Both the position numbers and the translations under genes were made by a program. From NCBI GenBank assembly GCA_036346205.1, contig JARFJB010000091.1, positions 4,526,501 to 4,590,500 of the forward strand: 64,000 nt of DNA, in the 5' to 3' direction. Below are positions 1-10,400 of the stretch, in pieces. Under the pieces are notes generated by a model, which was not told the origin of the DNA, searched no databases, and saw nothing but the letters and a program-made list of their open reading frames with translations. Each line of letters begins with the position of its first letter. Position 1 is the first letter of the stretch. Source of the DNA: Vesta saturnalis. Its lineage: Eukaryota; Arthropoda; Insecta; Coleoptera; Lampyridae.

Positions 1-162
1 ATCAGTCATAGGGGTAAGCACTTGGAAGCGAATGGAAATGGACAGAGATTAATACAATTTCCAACCATGCAAATTCGAAGAATAATATCAACAGTAAAAG
101 CAAATAAAGAAATTCATAAAAGAACTTGGCTTCGTTCAAATTGAACTACAGTGAATCATATA

Positions 163-1607
163 CACTATGTTTCAAATGAAATGCACCGCTTAGAAATAAT
201 AATGCTATGATTTTGAAATTTTGGCAAAATAATGTTTCAGTATCATGTAGAAAACGATTGAAGTTTCAATGAAAAAGAACAAGTCGTTAAGTACTTTGTC
301 CCACTGTTAACATCAATTATCAATAATTTGTATTTATACATTTTAAGAAATCTAGTCGCTTAGGGTCAATTTGTTGTTGTTTAACAGACACATTTATTCT
401 GAAAAAATGCCCCCAGTAAGACAACGACGAAACTTTGCCCAAGTTTCAGATTTTGACAGGGGCAGAATTATCGGCATGAAAGAAACAAGTTTGTGATTTC
501 GAGAAATCGGCAGAAGACTTAATCGAGACCACACCACGGTGGCCCGCATTTGGTCTTCTTGGTCTGAAGAAGGCAATCAACGACCTCGTCCCAGTGGAAG
601 ACCACCACGCAGCACCAATGATCGTGAAGAACGACTTCATAGACGGATGGCCACAAGAGATCGGTTTCAGTCAACAGGGTCTGTTGCGGTGAACTGGACA
701 GGAGCTATTGATCGTCAATGTCAACAATCTACAGGAGAATTAAGTCTTTTGCCTTACATTCGTATCGTCCGTACCGACGACCCCAGTTAACTCAAGAGCA
801 TAAGACTGGCTAGATTGGCATTGGTTGTTCAAGAGCGCCGACGGGCCTTACAATGGAATAACATCGTTTAGCGACGAATCGCGTTGTGTTCTTTGTGGTC
901 GTCAGGATACGTGCGGTCTGAGTTTTCGAGCGAGAACCGTATCGAAATTTAGAGGTTTGTTGAAAGACGACCCACAGGCTTAACACCTGGAGTTCATAGG
1001 TTTTGGAGGCGCCATACGCCGTTGGCTGGAACATCTCCTCTTTGCTATTACATTCTAGGCACATGGTAAGTAGGACTCCAAGGCCCGTTACAATTGATAA
1101 TGTTTTGGAGCCAGTCAGGTAGTACCGTTAATGCAAACGATGCCCAAATGGTATTTTGCAACAAGATAATGCTAGATACCACATTACCGCACATGTTACA
1201 ATTAAGGTTTCTGGATCAAGTGAGTACCAGTATTGCCGTGGCAAATTCTGCGCGATCTATCCAGATTTTTCGCCTATTTAGAACATGCTTATGGATTCAT
1301 GATGGGTTCTTGAAGACTAAGGCAACTTACCATAGGACCCCAAACAACTTCGATAAATTACGACACCATCTCCAGGTAGCCTGGGATGAAATGCCTCAGA
1401 AGGATATAGAAAGCGTGTCTCGGAGAGTGAACGCCTGCATTGCTGTGCGTGGCGATGCTACACACTATTAACATTTTCTTGTTGACTGATAAAATTTTGC
1501 CTTCAAAATTTCATCATCTTATACATGTTAATAAAGCATTATTTTACCATACTTTCAAGATCATAGCATTATTATTTCTAAGTGGTGCATTCATTTGAAA
1601 CGTAGTG
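163..1607 (+). mobile_element. Tc1-like element A, complete ends, inserted in LINE-A
   Basis: The ends are inverted copies of each other: CACTATGTTTCAAATGAA at 163 against the reverse complement of 1590-1607, with similarity over about 60 bp (163-223 and 1547-1607). A TA dinucleotide flanks each side (161-162, 1608-1609), as expected for Tc1/mariner target duplication. Total length about 1445 bp. Removing the element and one TA restores the LINE endonuclease reading frame across the junction (codons for V-N-H-I-D-H), so the target was an already present LINE copy. Confidence 0.92.
407..1471 (+). pseudogene. Tc1-like transposase A, degenerate
   Basis: The ATG at 407 opens an N-terminal helix-turn-helix region (MPPVRQRRNF, then FREIGRRLNRDHTTVARIW) like other Tc1-family transposases. 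An in-frame TGA lies at 494-496. The first catalytic aspartate is visible in FSDES near 868-882. The second is only weakly recognisable near 1215, and the SPDLSPIEH segment normally holding the third acidic residue seems deleted. The C-terminal helix region (LRHHLQVAWDEMPQKDIESV, ending near 1430) and stop at 1469 fit the family. Several frameshifts; cannot make a working enzyme. Confidence 0.88.
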
Positions 1608-3774
1608 TAGATCATTTATTAATTGAGTGAAAACTCCAAAGGATAGTTCATGATATTAAAACCCGCATGGGACCTGAAATAGCATCGAATCATTTCCTTG
1701 TGAAATCAGTTGTAAAAGCAAATGTCGAACACAGAACATTCAAAAAAGTAAAACAAAGGCATGTTTAGAGTCGTTAAAAAATGAGACCAGAATTATGTAT
1801 GAAAGGGAAATTAACAAAGAAGTGGATAAGGTAGCAATAGCAGAGTATGCAGAAAAATCCTGGGCAACAATTAAAATAATATGGAAACAGACTACAAAGG
1901 ATACGTTACAAAACACAATGCAGAGGAAAAGTATCTGGTTTGACGAAGAATGTGCGAAGGCACTACAAGACTTGCAGAAGGTGAAACAAAAAGCACTAAG
2001 TCAAAATCAAGTACAAAATGATGAACTCAAAAGGAAGAGGAAAACCTTTAAAAAAGTTTGTAGAATGAAAAAAGAAGACAATATATGGAACTAATAAAGG
2101 GAATAGAAACGGATTATAATAGGAGGGATATAAGAACCTTTTACAAAAAAAATGTATACTATCAAAAAGAATTATAATTCAAACAGATATTTCTGAAAAA
2201 CAAACAAGGTGACATAACAACTGGAGAAAAACAGATAGCAGAAAGGTCGAAGGAACATAGAAACCATTAAGGCAAAAGAAGAGCAAGTGGAAGTAAAAGA
2301 AAGTACGAGGAAGAGACAGTGTATAATTTAGCCGCCTACCTTGGAGGAGGTGACAACTGTGATAAAGAAGCAAAAAAATAAAAGTTCAGGATCCGACGAA
2401 ATTCAGGCTGAACTATTGAAGTATGGGGATCACCTTTGGCGTGAAAAAATAGAGCTAATAGAACAGATATGGAAGTCATATAAAATGCCGACGTCAAACA
2501 AGTTTATGAAAATTATAGTCCAATTTCTCTACTAAATGTAGCGTATAAGATCCTGGCTACTGAAATAAATAATAGACTAAAAAGAGAAATATATAACGAG
2601 ATATGGGGAATATCAGACCGGTTTTAGAGAACAACGATCCGTAAACGACCACTTATTCACAATGAAGGTCATTCAGGAAAAAGCAGGACAAAAATGAATA
2701 CAAATTCATACCCTGTTTGTGCACGTCAAACAAGCATACGACTCAATTAACCAAACAACTTATTAAGGCGTTAAAAGAAATGCAGGTTCTAGAAAACCTG
2801 ATCAGACTTATAAGAATGACTTTAACAAACACAGAGAGCACGGTTAGATTCAGGGGGATAACATCAAACATATTTGAAACTGGAACGGTTACGACAAGGA
2901 GATCCATTGTCCCAAACTTTCTTTAACATCGCTTTAGAGCTCATTGTTAGGAAAAGCAAAATACTAACCAATAAAAATATACTCAACAGCCACAGTCAAA
3001 TATAAGCGTATGCGGACGATTTCACCATCTTTACCAGAACAAGAGAAGACTTAAAAACCAACTTTAAAAAATTATAGGAGCAAGTAAAAATATTCGGTTT
3101 ACATATCAATGATAGAAAGACCAAATATATGATCCTTAATTCAAGAAACCTAAGCAATGATCTATTACGGCTAGTGACCAATGAGCAAAGGAGGTATGAG
3201 TTCGAGAAAGTTACCTATATAGGCACCGAAATAACCTCCAACGGAAAGGAAACTGAAGAAATCGAAAAGAGGATGACGGCGTGTGTACGGCTATGTGCAG
3301 TGCTAAATACAGTGATGGGTAGTAAATTAGTGTCTAAATCAGTGAAGGAGAGAATATATAGATCAGTTGTAAAACCATAAGTGACGTATGGAAGTGAAAT
3401 ATGGACTCATACTCAAGCAGCGGAAGACTACTAAGATGGGAGCGAAAGATTCTGAGGAAGATCTATGGAGGGATAAAAGAAGGAGAAGAAGAACGAATCA
3501 AGAAATATACGATATCTATAAAGACGTAAATATAATTAAAACCATCAAACAAGGAAGTTTAAGATGGTTAGGTTATATAACAAGGATGAGTCAGAACAGA
3601 ACACCAAAGAATATGCTTGATATAGAAACGGAAGGAAGAAACAAGAGAGGAAGACCGATAAAGAAATGGCTTGAAGCAGTAAAAGAGGACTTAACAAATA
3701 TGGGGATAGCAGATAGATGGGAAAGACCACGGGCCTACAAGGCCTTTTGTGCTGCATCATCATATAATTTGTAG

Positions 3775-4268
3775 AATAGATTTGTATAAGGCTTATCTAC
3801 ATCTTCAAGTAGATGAAGATACACGAATAGTTCAAACAATTTCAACACACAGAGGAAGCTATCAAATGAAACGATTATCATTTGGCTACAAAACAACTCC
3901 AAATGAATTTAATCGAATATTAGATTAAATACTTCAAAGTTTAGGACGAACAATGCCGTATTTTGATGACAATAGTTCTAGGAGAATCATTAAGAGAGTG
4001 CGAGAAAAGACTGATCAAATGTTTAAATCGTTTAGAAAAATACAAATGGCATATCAGCAATGATAAATGTGCATTTTTCCAAAAAAAAAATGAATATTTG
4101 GGATATATCATTCATCAAAATAAAATATCTTGTGTCCAAGAAGCCATTAATGGTGTCCTTCGTTCTAAAAGTGTGGATGAAATTCGTAGATTTTTAGGAT
4201 CAATTATCTATTCAAGATTACCGAATGTACCAAGCATAACTTATCCACTAAGGAAACTTCTTTGTAAG
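3775..4268 (+). pseudogene. Ty3-type LTR retrotransposon pol fragment (reverse transcriptase)
   Basis: From about 3778 the + strand reads DLYKAYLHLQVDEDTRIV, the fingers/palm start of a Ty3-class RT, followed by a degraded FG..TAPNEFNRI segment with a stop at 3928, and a catalytic-region remnant YFDD near 3958 (YxDD motif). From 3963 the thumb follows in another frame (SLRECEKRL, KCAFF, EYLGYIIH, EIRRFLG). It ends where RNase H would begin. No LTR, gag or integrase is next to it, so it is a scrap directly abutting the LINE-A tail. Confidence 0.85.
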
Positions 4269-4520
4269 GATGTAATCACCTCTCTTATCTATAAAAAGGT
4301 AGTACGTTTAATGTTTAATAACCTAGTTGCTTTTTCCTGGCTAGCTCAGTCAGAAGAACATGAGACCCTTAATCTTCGTGGCGTGGGTTCGAGTGCTACG
4401 TTGTGCGCCAAATTTGTACCCACCTTCCTTATCTGTAAAAGGTAGTACGTTTAGTGTTTAGTAAGCTAATTGCTTTTGCCCGGCATAGCTTCGGTCGGAG
4501 ATGGGACCTTTGCCTGAGAG
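4269..4520 (+). repeat. Two tandem tRNA-Lys-derived units (SINE head or tRNA array)
   Basis: A roughly 159-bp unit occurs twice. Both begin with a shared leader (TTATCT.TAAAAGGTAGTACG, at 4286 and 4428) and run into a tRNA-like block: 4335-4407 in the first, about 4478-4515 in the second, where GCCCGGC and TCGGTCGGAGATGGGA are recognisable but rearranged. Repeating the leader means more than the tRNA was duplicated. Either a tRNA-headed SINE in tandem or a decayed tRNA gene pair. Confidence 0.7.
4335..4407 (+). pseudogene. tRNA-Lys(CTT)-like pseudogene
   Basis: The 73-nt block aligns along its full length with a eukaryotic tRNA-Lys: acceptor-like TCCTGGC, A box TAGCTCAGTCAGAAGA at 4342, anticodon-loop CCTTAA near 4367, and B box GGTTCGAGTGC at 4386. 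The T-arm and acceptor carry mismatches, so it is probably not functional. CCA follows the discriminator base at 4408-4410, which genomic eukaryotic tRNA genes normally lack; chance cannot be excluded. Confidence 0.7.
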
Positions 4521-4636
4521 TAATGGGTAAATTTATACTTTTCAGAATTAAAAATGTGCAAAAATAAATTTTTTGAAATGAAATACCCTACTTTTTGTTA
4601 CGTAACCGAATAGGCGATAAGATTTGCTACAAAGTT
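4516..4636 (+). repeat. Left arm of ~120-bp inverted repeat
   Basis: This stretch (starts GAGAGTAATGGG, holds TACCCTACTTTTTGTTACGT and GGCGATAAGATTTGCTACAAAG) is the reverse complement of 6014-6134 with modest divergence. The pair brackets the DDE transposase relic. Confidence 0.8.
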
Positions 4637-4928
4637 ATACCTAAATCAAACTGTTCTAGAGTTATTTCCAAAAAACGGAAATTTTTAATTCCTTAGCCAT
4701 TATTTTGAAAACGCTATGAATGGTTGCTAGTGATACGAGAAATAATTTTTCAAATGTCCAAGTTTTTAATGTTTGTGACTAGTACTAGTGTTAAATGCCT
4801 TAATATTATTGCTAAAATAATGTTTATACAAATCAAGAAATTCTTAATTTATTTTTATGCACGGAAAATGCTATAAGATTTTCAATAGAACTTGCACAAT
4901 ATTTAACGAAAACTACTTACATTTATTT

Positions 4929-5870
4929 TCAAATGACAAAAAAGGGACGTTTGAAAAACTGGAACCAAATTATAATAAATGTTCGAAATGGTGACCGTTC
5001 GCATTCAAGCATGATGTTAAACGTGAAGAAACACCCTCTAGTATTGCTGTTCGTATTTCTTGAGGAGAGAGCTAGTCGAATGCTTCTCGCACTCATGCCT
5101 GTAATTCCTCCCTCTTGTTCACCGGTGTCTGGTAGACTTGATGATAAATATGTCCCCAAACGTCCAAAGTTGTCAAACCTGGAGATCTTGTAAACCAGTT
5201 CCTCGGTCTTAACCGCCTTATCCACCTATCTTCGAACATTAGGTGAGTTCTTGGGGCACGTCCTGGGTGCAATGGTCTGGTGCTCCATCCAATTGACATC
5301 AACGACCTCTTCTCAAGTTCAAATGCAGGTGTCAAGAAAATCTACTACCACAGTCCGTAATAAATTGAAGTAACGCGTCGCCGTTAACACGCCGTCATAA
5401 ATGACTTAAGAGAACCTGTCATCCATCATAATGCAAAAGACATTGAAACTAAACCTGACCTGATAGTTTCTTTCCCGGATCTCTTGCGGATTGGCTTGAG
5501 CCCAGACATGGTTGTTATGCCAGTTAAAAATCCCTTCACGTGAAAAATTAGATTCGTCCGCCCAGATAATTTTTCTCAAAAAATTCTCTTCCTCTTAACT
5601 TCAAAGATATAGCATCTCACACAAGTTAACTCTGTCATTGGGGTCTTGAGGATGAAGGTCTTGTTTTAACGAACATTTGTAGTCATGGAAGTGATGCTTC
5701 TTTAAAATGCTCTGCATTGAACACCTACTGATTCCCATACCTTCTTCGATAGCACGAACTGAGGCGTTGGAATTGACCTCGAAATAAGCCAAGATATTCA
5801 ACTCTCTCTTCATCAACTATAGTTTTTGGTGGATTTAACAGTTGACCAATTCGTCCAAAAAAAAAATCAT
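4929..5870 (-). pseudogene. Mariner-like (DDE_3 type) transposase relic
   Basis: Read on the minus strand from about 5870: a helix-turn-helix region (FEVNSNASVRAIEEGMGISR, then SILKKHHFHDY), then IIWADESNFSREGIFNWHN near 5575-5520 with the first catalytic aspartate, then MFEDRWIRRLRPRNW and RSPGLTTLDVWGHI around 5240-5140 corresponding to the W.ARSPDLTPLDFFLWG region, and a C-terminal MLECERSPFRTF tail near 5010 like the NGHHFEH end of this family. Several frameshifts and stops split it. Probably the element that owned the inverted repeats at 4516 and 6014, though the repeats are far outside the coding region. Confidence 0.82.
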
Positions 5871-5973
5871 TTTTAATTACATATTTACTTTTTAACTTAT
5901 TCGTTCATAACAATAATTTAATATTAGTCGAGTTGCTTTGGTATGTGTGAAACCTTGCGATATTATTGGGACT

Positions 5974-6010
5974 TGTATCTCGATAGCTCAGTTGGTTAGA
6001 GCGGTGTCAT
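5974..6010 (+). repeat. tRNA 5'-half-like sequence with A box
   Basis: TCTCGATAGCTCAGTTGGTT AGAGCGGTG matches the D-arm/A-box half of a tRNA. No B box or T-arm follows; sequence continues straight into the right inverted-repeat arm. A truncated SINE head is the simplest reading. Confidence 0.5.
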
Positions 6011-6013
6011 ATC

Positions 6014-6134
6014 ACTTTGTAGCAAATCTTATCGCCAATGCGATTACGTAACAAAAAATAGGGTATTCCATTTAAAAAAATCGATTTTTTTTTCATTTTT
6101 AACTCTGAAAAGTATAAATGTAGGTATTACTCTC
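6014..6134 (-). repeat. Right arm of ~120-bp inverted repeat
   Basis: Reverse complement of 4516-4636. The shared order of blocks (GTAGCAAATCTTATCGCC, TTACGTAACAAAAA.TAGGG, CTGAAAAGTATAAAT, ATTACTCTC) is kept. Confidence 0.8.
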
Positions 6135-6137
6135 GGG

Positions 6138-6632
6138 CAAAAAAATGCATACGAAAATTTATCTTTAAACTACACACTTAGTTTGATTTTAATTTTTTAT
6201 CTCAATCCAAACAGGAGTTACAGTCCATTCGGTAGACGTCAAACAGCTGTCAAGATTTCGGAAAATAATTTTTATCTCAAAAATCGTAATAGATGGATAA
6301 GGCATAGCTTCAATAAAAAAGATTCAAAGTTATGGTTCCCATCCGAAAATGCAAAAATATATAGGGTATTTCATTGAAAACAACAAAGTAAATGGCGACT
6401 TCCGGTATAACCGGAAGCGCTAGAAGTCTGAAAATATTTTAGTTGAAGAGAACGCAATTAATTATAACTGATTCTAAATTTTTAAGTTTTTATTTTGGCC
6501 ACAACCCCATAAACGTCTAATGAATTGTCTCGCTGAGATACCCTGTATACTAATCAATACATATTGTCCAGTCAAAGTAGCTTTTCATCCAAAAGTTTTG
6601 AAACTTTTCACACTCATTTATACGTACCATCG
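6138..6632. other. Unassigned A+T-rich repeat debris
   Basis: No supportable gene. A TAGGGTATTTCATTGAAAA string at 6361 echoes the inverted-repeat arms nearby, and 6400-6420 holds a short palindrome (CTTCCGGTATAACCGGAAG). I read it as dispersed repeat material. Confidence 0.5.
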
Positions 6633-6973
6633 CGCTCAAAAAATACTGGTACAACAAAATTTTAGCTCTGTGCATTTGGTTTGACGGCACATAATCAATT
6701 GTGTTAGCATGCTATATATGATCATGAAATATCAAAGTGACAGTTTCATAAAATTTTAATCGATCAAATGTACCAGTTTGACAAATGCTTAACCCCTACT
6801 TGAAAATCGTGACATGTCCTATTTACACACAAAAAATGTGTCTACATCAAAATTTGTATTTTGGAAGTGTCTACAGTGATAAGCTGTATCACTATTTTTT
6901 GAGCGCTCAAAAAATACTCGTACAGCAAAATGTTGGCTGTGTGCATTTGGTTTGACGGCACATAATCAATTTT
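6633..6973 (+). repeat. ~71-bp direct repeats at 6633-6703 and 6903-6973
   Basis: GCGCTCAAAAAATACT.GTAC followed by GTGCATTTGGTTTGACGGCA and CATAATCAATT occurs twice, 270 bp apart, with few differences. The 199 bp between them is unique in this window. Confidence 0.85.
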
Positions 6974-7020
6974 CATTTTGTAGGTTGGAAGGTCGTGTGG
7001 TGTTCCATACTAGATATTTT
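6971..7020 (+). repeat. Isolated 3' end of the R1 repeat family
   Basis: TTCATTTTGTAGGTTGGAAG GTCGTGTGGTGTTCCA matches 51594-51641, the 3' terminus of the complete R1 copy. The rest of the element is absent here. Confidence 0.75.
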
Positions 7021-7307
7021 TACCTTGTTTTTTGTTTTCAGAGAACGCACGGGATATGCCTATTTTTTGGACTCCTAATGAAATATACTATTACAATACT
7101 CATTGTTGTAATCCAGTTGCAATATTACTAGAGAAATTAACGGGAACCTCGATTTTCCTAAATATTTAATTTGACGAGTTTTGGTGCACCCTGTATGTAA
7201 TAACAAACTGAATGGAAGTAAAATGCAACAAGAACAAGTACACCACTGTTTTAATTTTTAGGTTATCCTGTTTGGCGGTAATTCTTATTTTGTGAGCAAT
7301 AATTAAA

Positions 7308-7420
7308 ATGCAATCATTTTTAAAGTCAGGAAAATTAGGAACAAATTCGGTTGATAAAAATCAACAAAATAATGAAGCTGCAAAGAAAAAGAAATCCGTT
7401 ATACCATGGGTTGAAAAATA
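7308..7420 (+). CDS. RFC4: RFC4 exon 1
   Basis: Starts at the ATG 7308 (MQSFLK, matching the family start) and ends inside the Tyr codon of VEKYRPR before GTATGC. A lysine-rich linker (AAKKKKS) precedes PWVEK. Confidence 0.95.
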
Positions 7421-10400
7421 GTATGCATGTACGCATACCTAATACAATTATGTTAAACGAACTATTTTTAGTAGACCACGTACAGTCTCAGATATAGTTG
7501 AACAAAGTGAAGCGGTTCAGGTTTTAGAACAATGTATAGCTGGTGCCGATTTACCGAATCTACTCTTTTATGGCCCTCCTGGCACAGGTAAAACTAGTAC
7601 AGTTTTGGCTGCAGCTCGACAATTATTTGGGGATATGTACAAAGATCGTATTTTGGAGCTAAATGCATCAGATGAAAGAGGTATTCAAGTAATCCGTGAT
7701 AAGGTAAAAACGTTTGCCCAACTAACAGCTAGTGCAGTTCGTCATGAGTAAGTTTATTATTTATGTAATGTATTTTTCAAATAATTTCATTTTGTTAGTG
7801 GGAAACCCTGTCCTCCATTTAAAATAATTATACTCGATGAGGCAGATTCGTTAACAAACGCTGCACAAGCTGCACTTCGAAGAACTATGGAAAAGGAATC
7901 TAGAACAACTCGTTTCTGCTTAATATGTAACTATGTGTCAAGAATTATCGAACCATTAACTTCAAGATGTACAAAATTTCAATTTAAACCTTTGGGTGAA
8001 TCTAAAATATTTGAAAGGTATTATTTGTATTTTGTTTTGTTCTTCTGGGTCACGGTCAAGAAAGAAATGAAAGTTTCATGCATGTATGCATATCAATTGC
8101 CGTGGTTATTAATGTATAAGATTTTTTCATACCCCTGGGGCCACACATTTTTTTTGTTAAAAACCATAAGAAATGTGATAAATAATCATTCGCCGCAAAC
8201 AATAGGCATTTTTTATTTTGCAAACACGAGTTTGATGTGCGAAGCGAACGCGCCTGCTACGCAAAATATTTATGCTAGGGCCACGCGAAGAGTACGTGCT
8301 TCACAGGTAATTCGTTTTATTGACACCATTTAAGTCGTGTACTCATCGTTTTTATTCAGCTCAATACCCGAATCGTATCAACAAACGCAACTAGTTTATC
8401 AGTTTATTTTATTGGCACCATTCTGGCTTCGACTTTCGAGTATTCAGCGTTTTATCGGGTTCGTGTCAACAAAACGCACATAAATAATATTTGTTTTGTT
8501 TTGAGGCTTACTGTGAGTCGTATATTGTAAAAAGAAATTACTAAAGTGAAATTATTGTTTAGTAGTGTGGCAATGGCAAATTATGAAAAAGCAAGTACAC
8601 GTTTAGAAGCGCTAATGGATGAAATAATGTCCGAGGAACAACCTTTTGAGTACTCTTCAGATAGTTATGTCGCAGATAACAGTTCCGGTGATTCTTCAGA
8701 GTCTCATTATTCTCCTGTACAGAAAAAGAGAAAAGAACAATTGCGTAAAACCATACATCCGGATGAACCGGGTACATCATCTAATAATAGTAATGTTACT
8801 CAAGTAAATGCAATTACAAATAATCTGCTTCTACTAACGTTGATCAAACAATTGAGGATGTAATAAGAGGCTTTCATTGGCATATCGATTCTTCGTCTGA
8901 TGAATCAGTAGTTGATGAATTGTACCAATTGAATTGGAGCGAGGTAACAGGTGATAAATTGAAAAATTTTCCTGCTTACTCAGAAAAAAGCATGGCATTA
9001 CACAATAATATTCAAGATATGAGCGATAAGCAACCCATCGATTTTTTTTACTATTTGTAGATGAAAACCTTCTAAATCTAATGGTCCAAGAGACAAACCG
9101 ATATGCATCTCAAGTGGCGGCGAAAAACACATTACCCTTCGCACGTATTCGTAAGTGGACAGACACAAACATTCAAGAAATGAAAATATTTTTGGGACTT
9201 TTGATATGGATGGGATTGGTTCAGATGCCGAAATTTTCATGTTACTGGAGTAGTAATGCTCTCTATTCTAACGAGATAAAATCAGTCATGTCAAGGAACC
9301 GATTTGAGCTTCTTTTGGCCAATTGGCATTTTTGTAATAATGAAAGTGCGGACATTTCCAATAGACTTTACAAAATTAAGCCGCTTGTAGAGTATATGAG
9401 TCAAAAATTTCAGAGTTCTGTTACACCCTCTCGTAACATCTGCGTCGATGAAACACTAGTGCCGTTTCGAGGACGTCTGGCATTTTTGCAGTACATAAAA
9501 AATAAGAGGCACAAGTTTGGTGTAAATTTTTCAAACTCTGTCTTGAACAAGGCTTCACCTACGATTTTAGAATATATTGTGGTAACGAAAAAGGTAATTC
9601 AGACGACAGCGTACCAACACAAATTGTTATGGGACTTTGTTCTAATTTGTTGGACAGTGGGCGTACAATATTTGTTGATAATTACTACACCAGCCTTGAG
9701 CTAGCCCATAAATTGTTAGATCGACAGACTCATCTGGTCGGAACACTCAGGAAGAATCAAAAATTAAACCCTAAAGATGTTGTTACTAAGAAGTTAAAAA
9801 AAGGGGAAGTGATTGCCAGGGAAAGTGACACAGGGATGGTCGTACTAAAATGGCATGATAAGCGAGAGGTTTTGATGATAACAACAAAACATAAAGATAA
9901 TATGGTTTCTGTGAAGTCAAAATGTGGAACTGAAAGAGATAAGCCAGAAGTTGTGACGGAGTATAATGAAAATAAAAGTTTTATCGATCTATCCGATCAG
10001 CTCAAAGCCTATGCTTCTTGTTTAAGGCGTACTATCAAGTGGTACCGGAAAATTGCCATAGAGGTTCTTTTGGGGTCGACTGTTGTCAATGCCTATATAT
10101 TATTTAGACGAGTTACTACAAGTAAAATGAGTATAACGAAATTTAGAGAACTCGTCAAACATTTTCTTCAAATATCCGAAAAGAAAATGTCCCTTTACAA
10201 GAACGACATTTCATTCAAGAAGTGGAGAGTAGCAGTCGTTGCAGATGTGCACTTTGTTACAAAAATATGTCTGAACAACATGGTAGAAAATACGCATCTT
10301 CAAAAGCAACTCATTCGCATTACAAGTGTATTCAGTGTAATAAGTTTTACTGCATATCCTGTTTTACCTCCGTTCATACTTGTACATTATAAAAAGTGTT

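Larger units (their letters stand above)
1..3774 (+). mobile_element. LINE-A, endonuclease/reverse transcriptase non-LTR retrotransposon, interrupted
   Basis: A decayed non-LTR retrotransposon that enters from the left edge. Bases 1-160 encode the end of an APE-type endonuclease (a HKRTW-like stretch followed by VNHI); the domain resumes at 1610 with DHLLI and a later SNHFLV motif, so 161-1609 is an insertion. 1795-2090 is the spacer before the reverse transcriptase (WFDEEC motif). 2330-3370 gives RT pieces in shifting frames, including KSSGSDEIQAELLKYG near 2385, a SLLNVAYKILA-like piece near 2525 and a YADD-like AYADDF at 3005. 3540-3774 is the C-terminal tail with RWLGYITRM and a GRPIKKW stretch. 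Many stops and frameshifts; not active. The clade (RTE, Jockey or relative) is inferred from layout only. Confidence 0.85.

Noticed and set aside
810..1064. Minus-strand open frame of 84 codons
   Set aside because: Shadow of the degraded Tc1-like transposase on the other strand.
6633..6973. CRISPR-like or regulatory array
   Set aside because: Only two direct repeats with a single spacer in eukaryotic DNA; better read as dispersed repeat fragments.
7887..8333. 148-codon open frame on the + strand
   Set aside because: Only the first part is RFC4 exon 3; after the GT donor at 8018 the frame is intron sequence, and the next real exon is at 20276.
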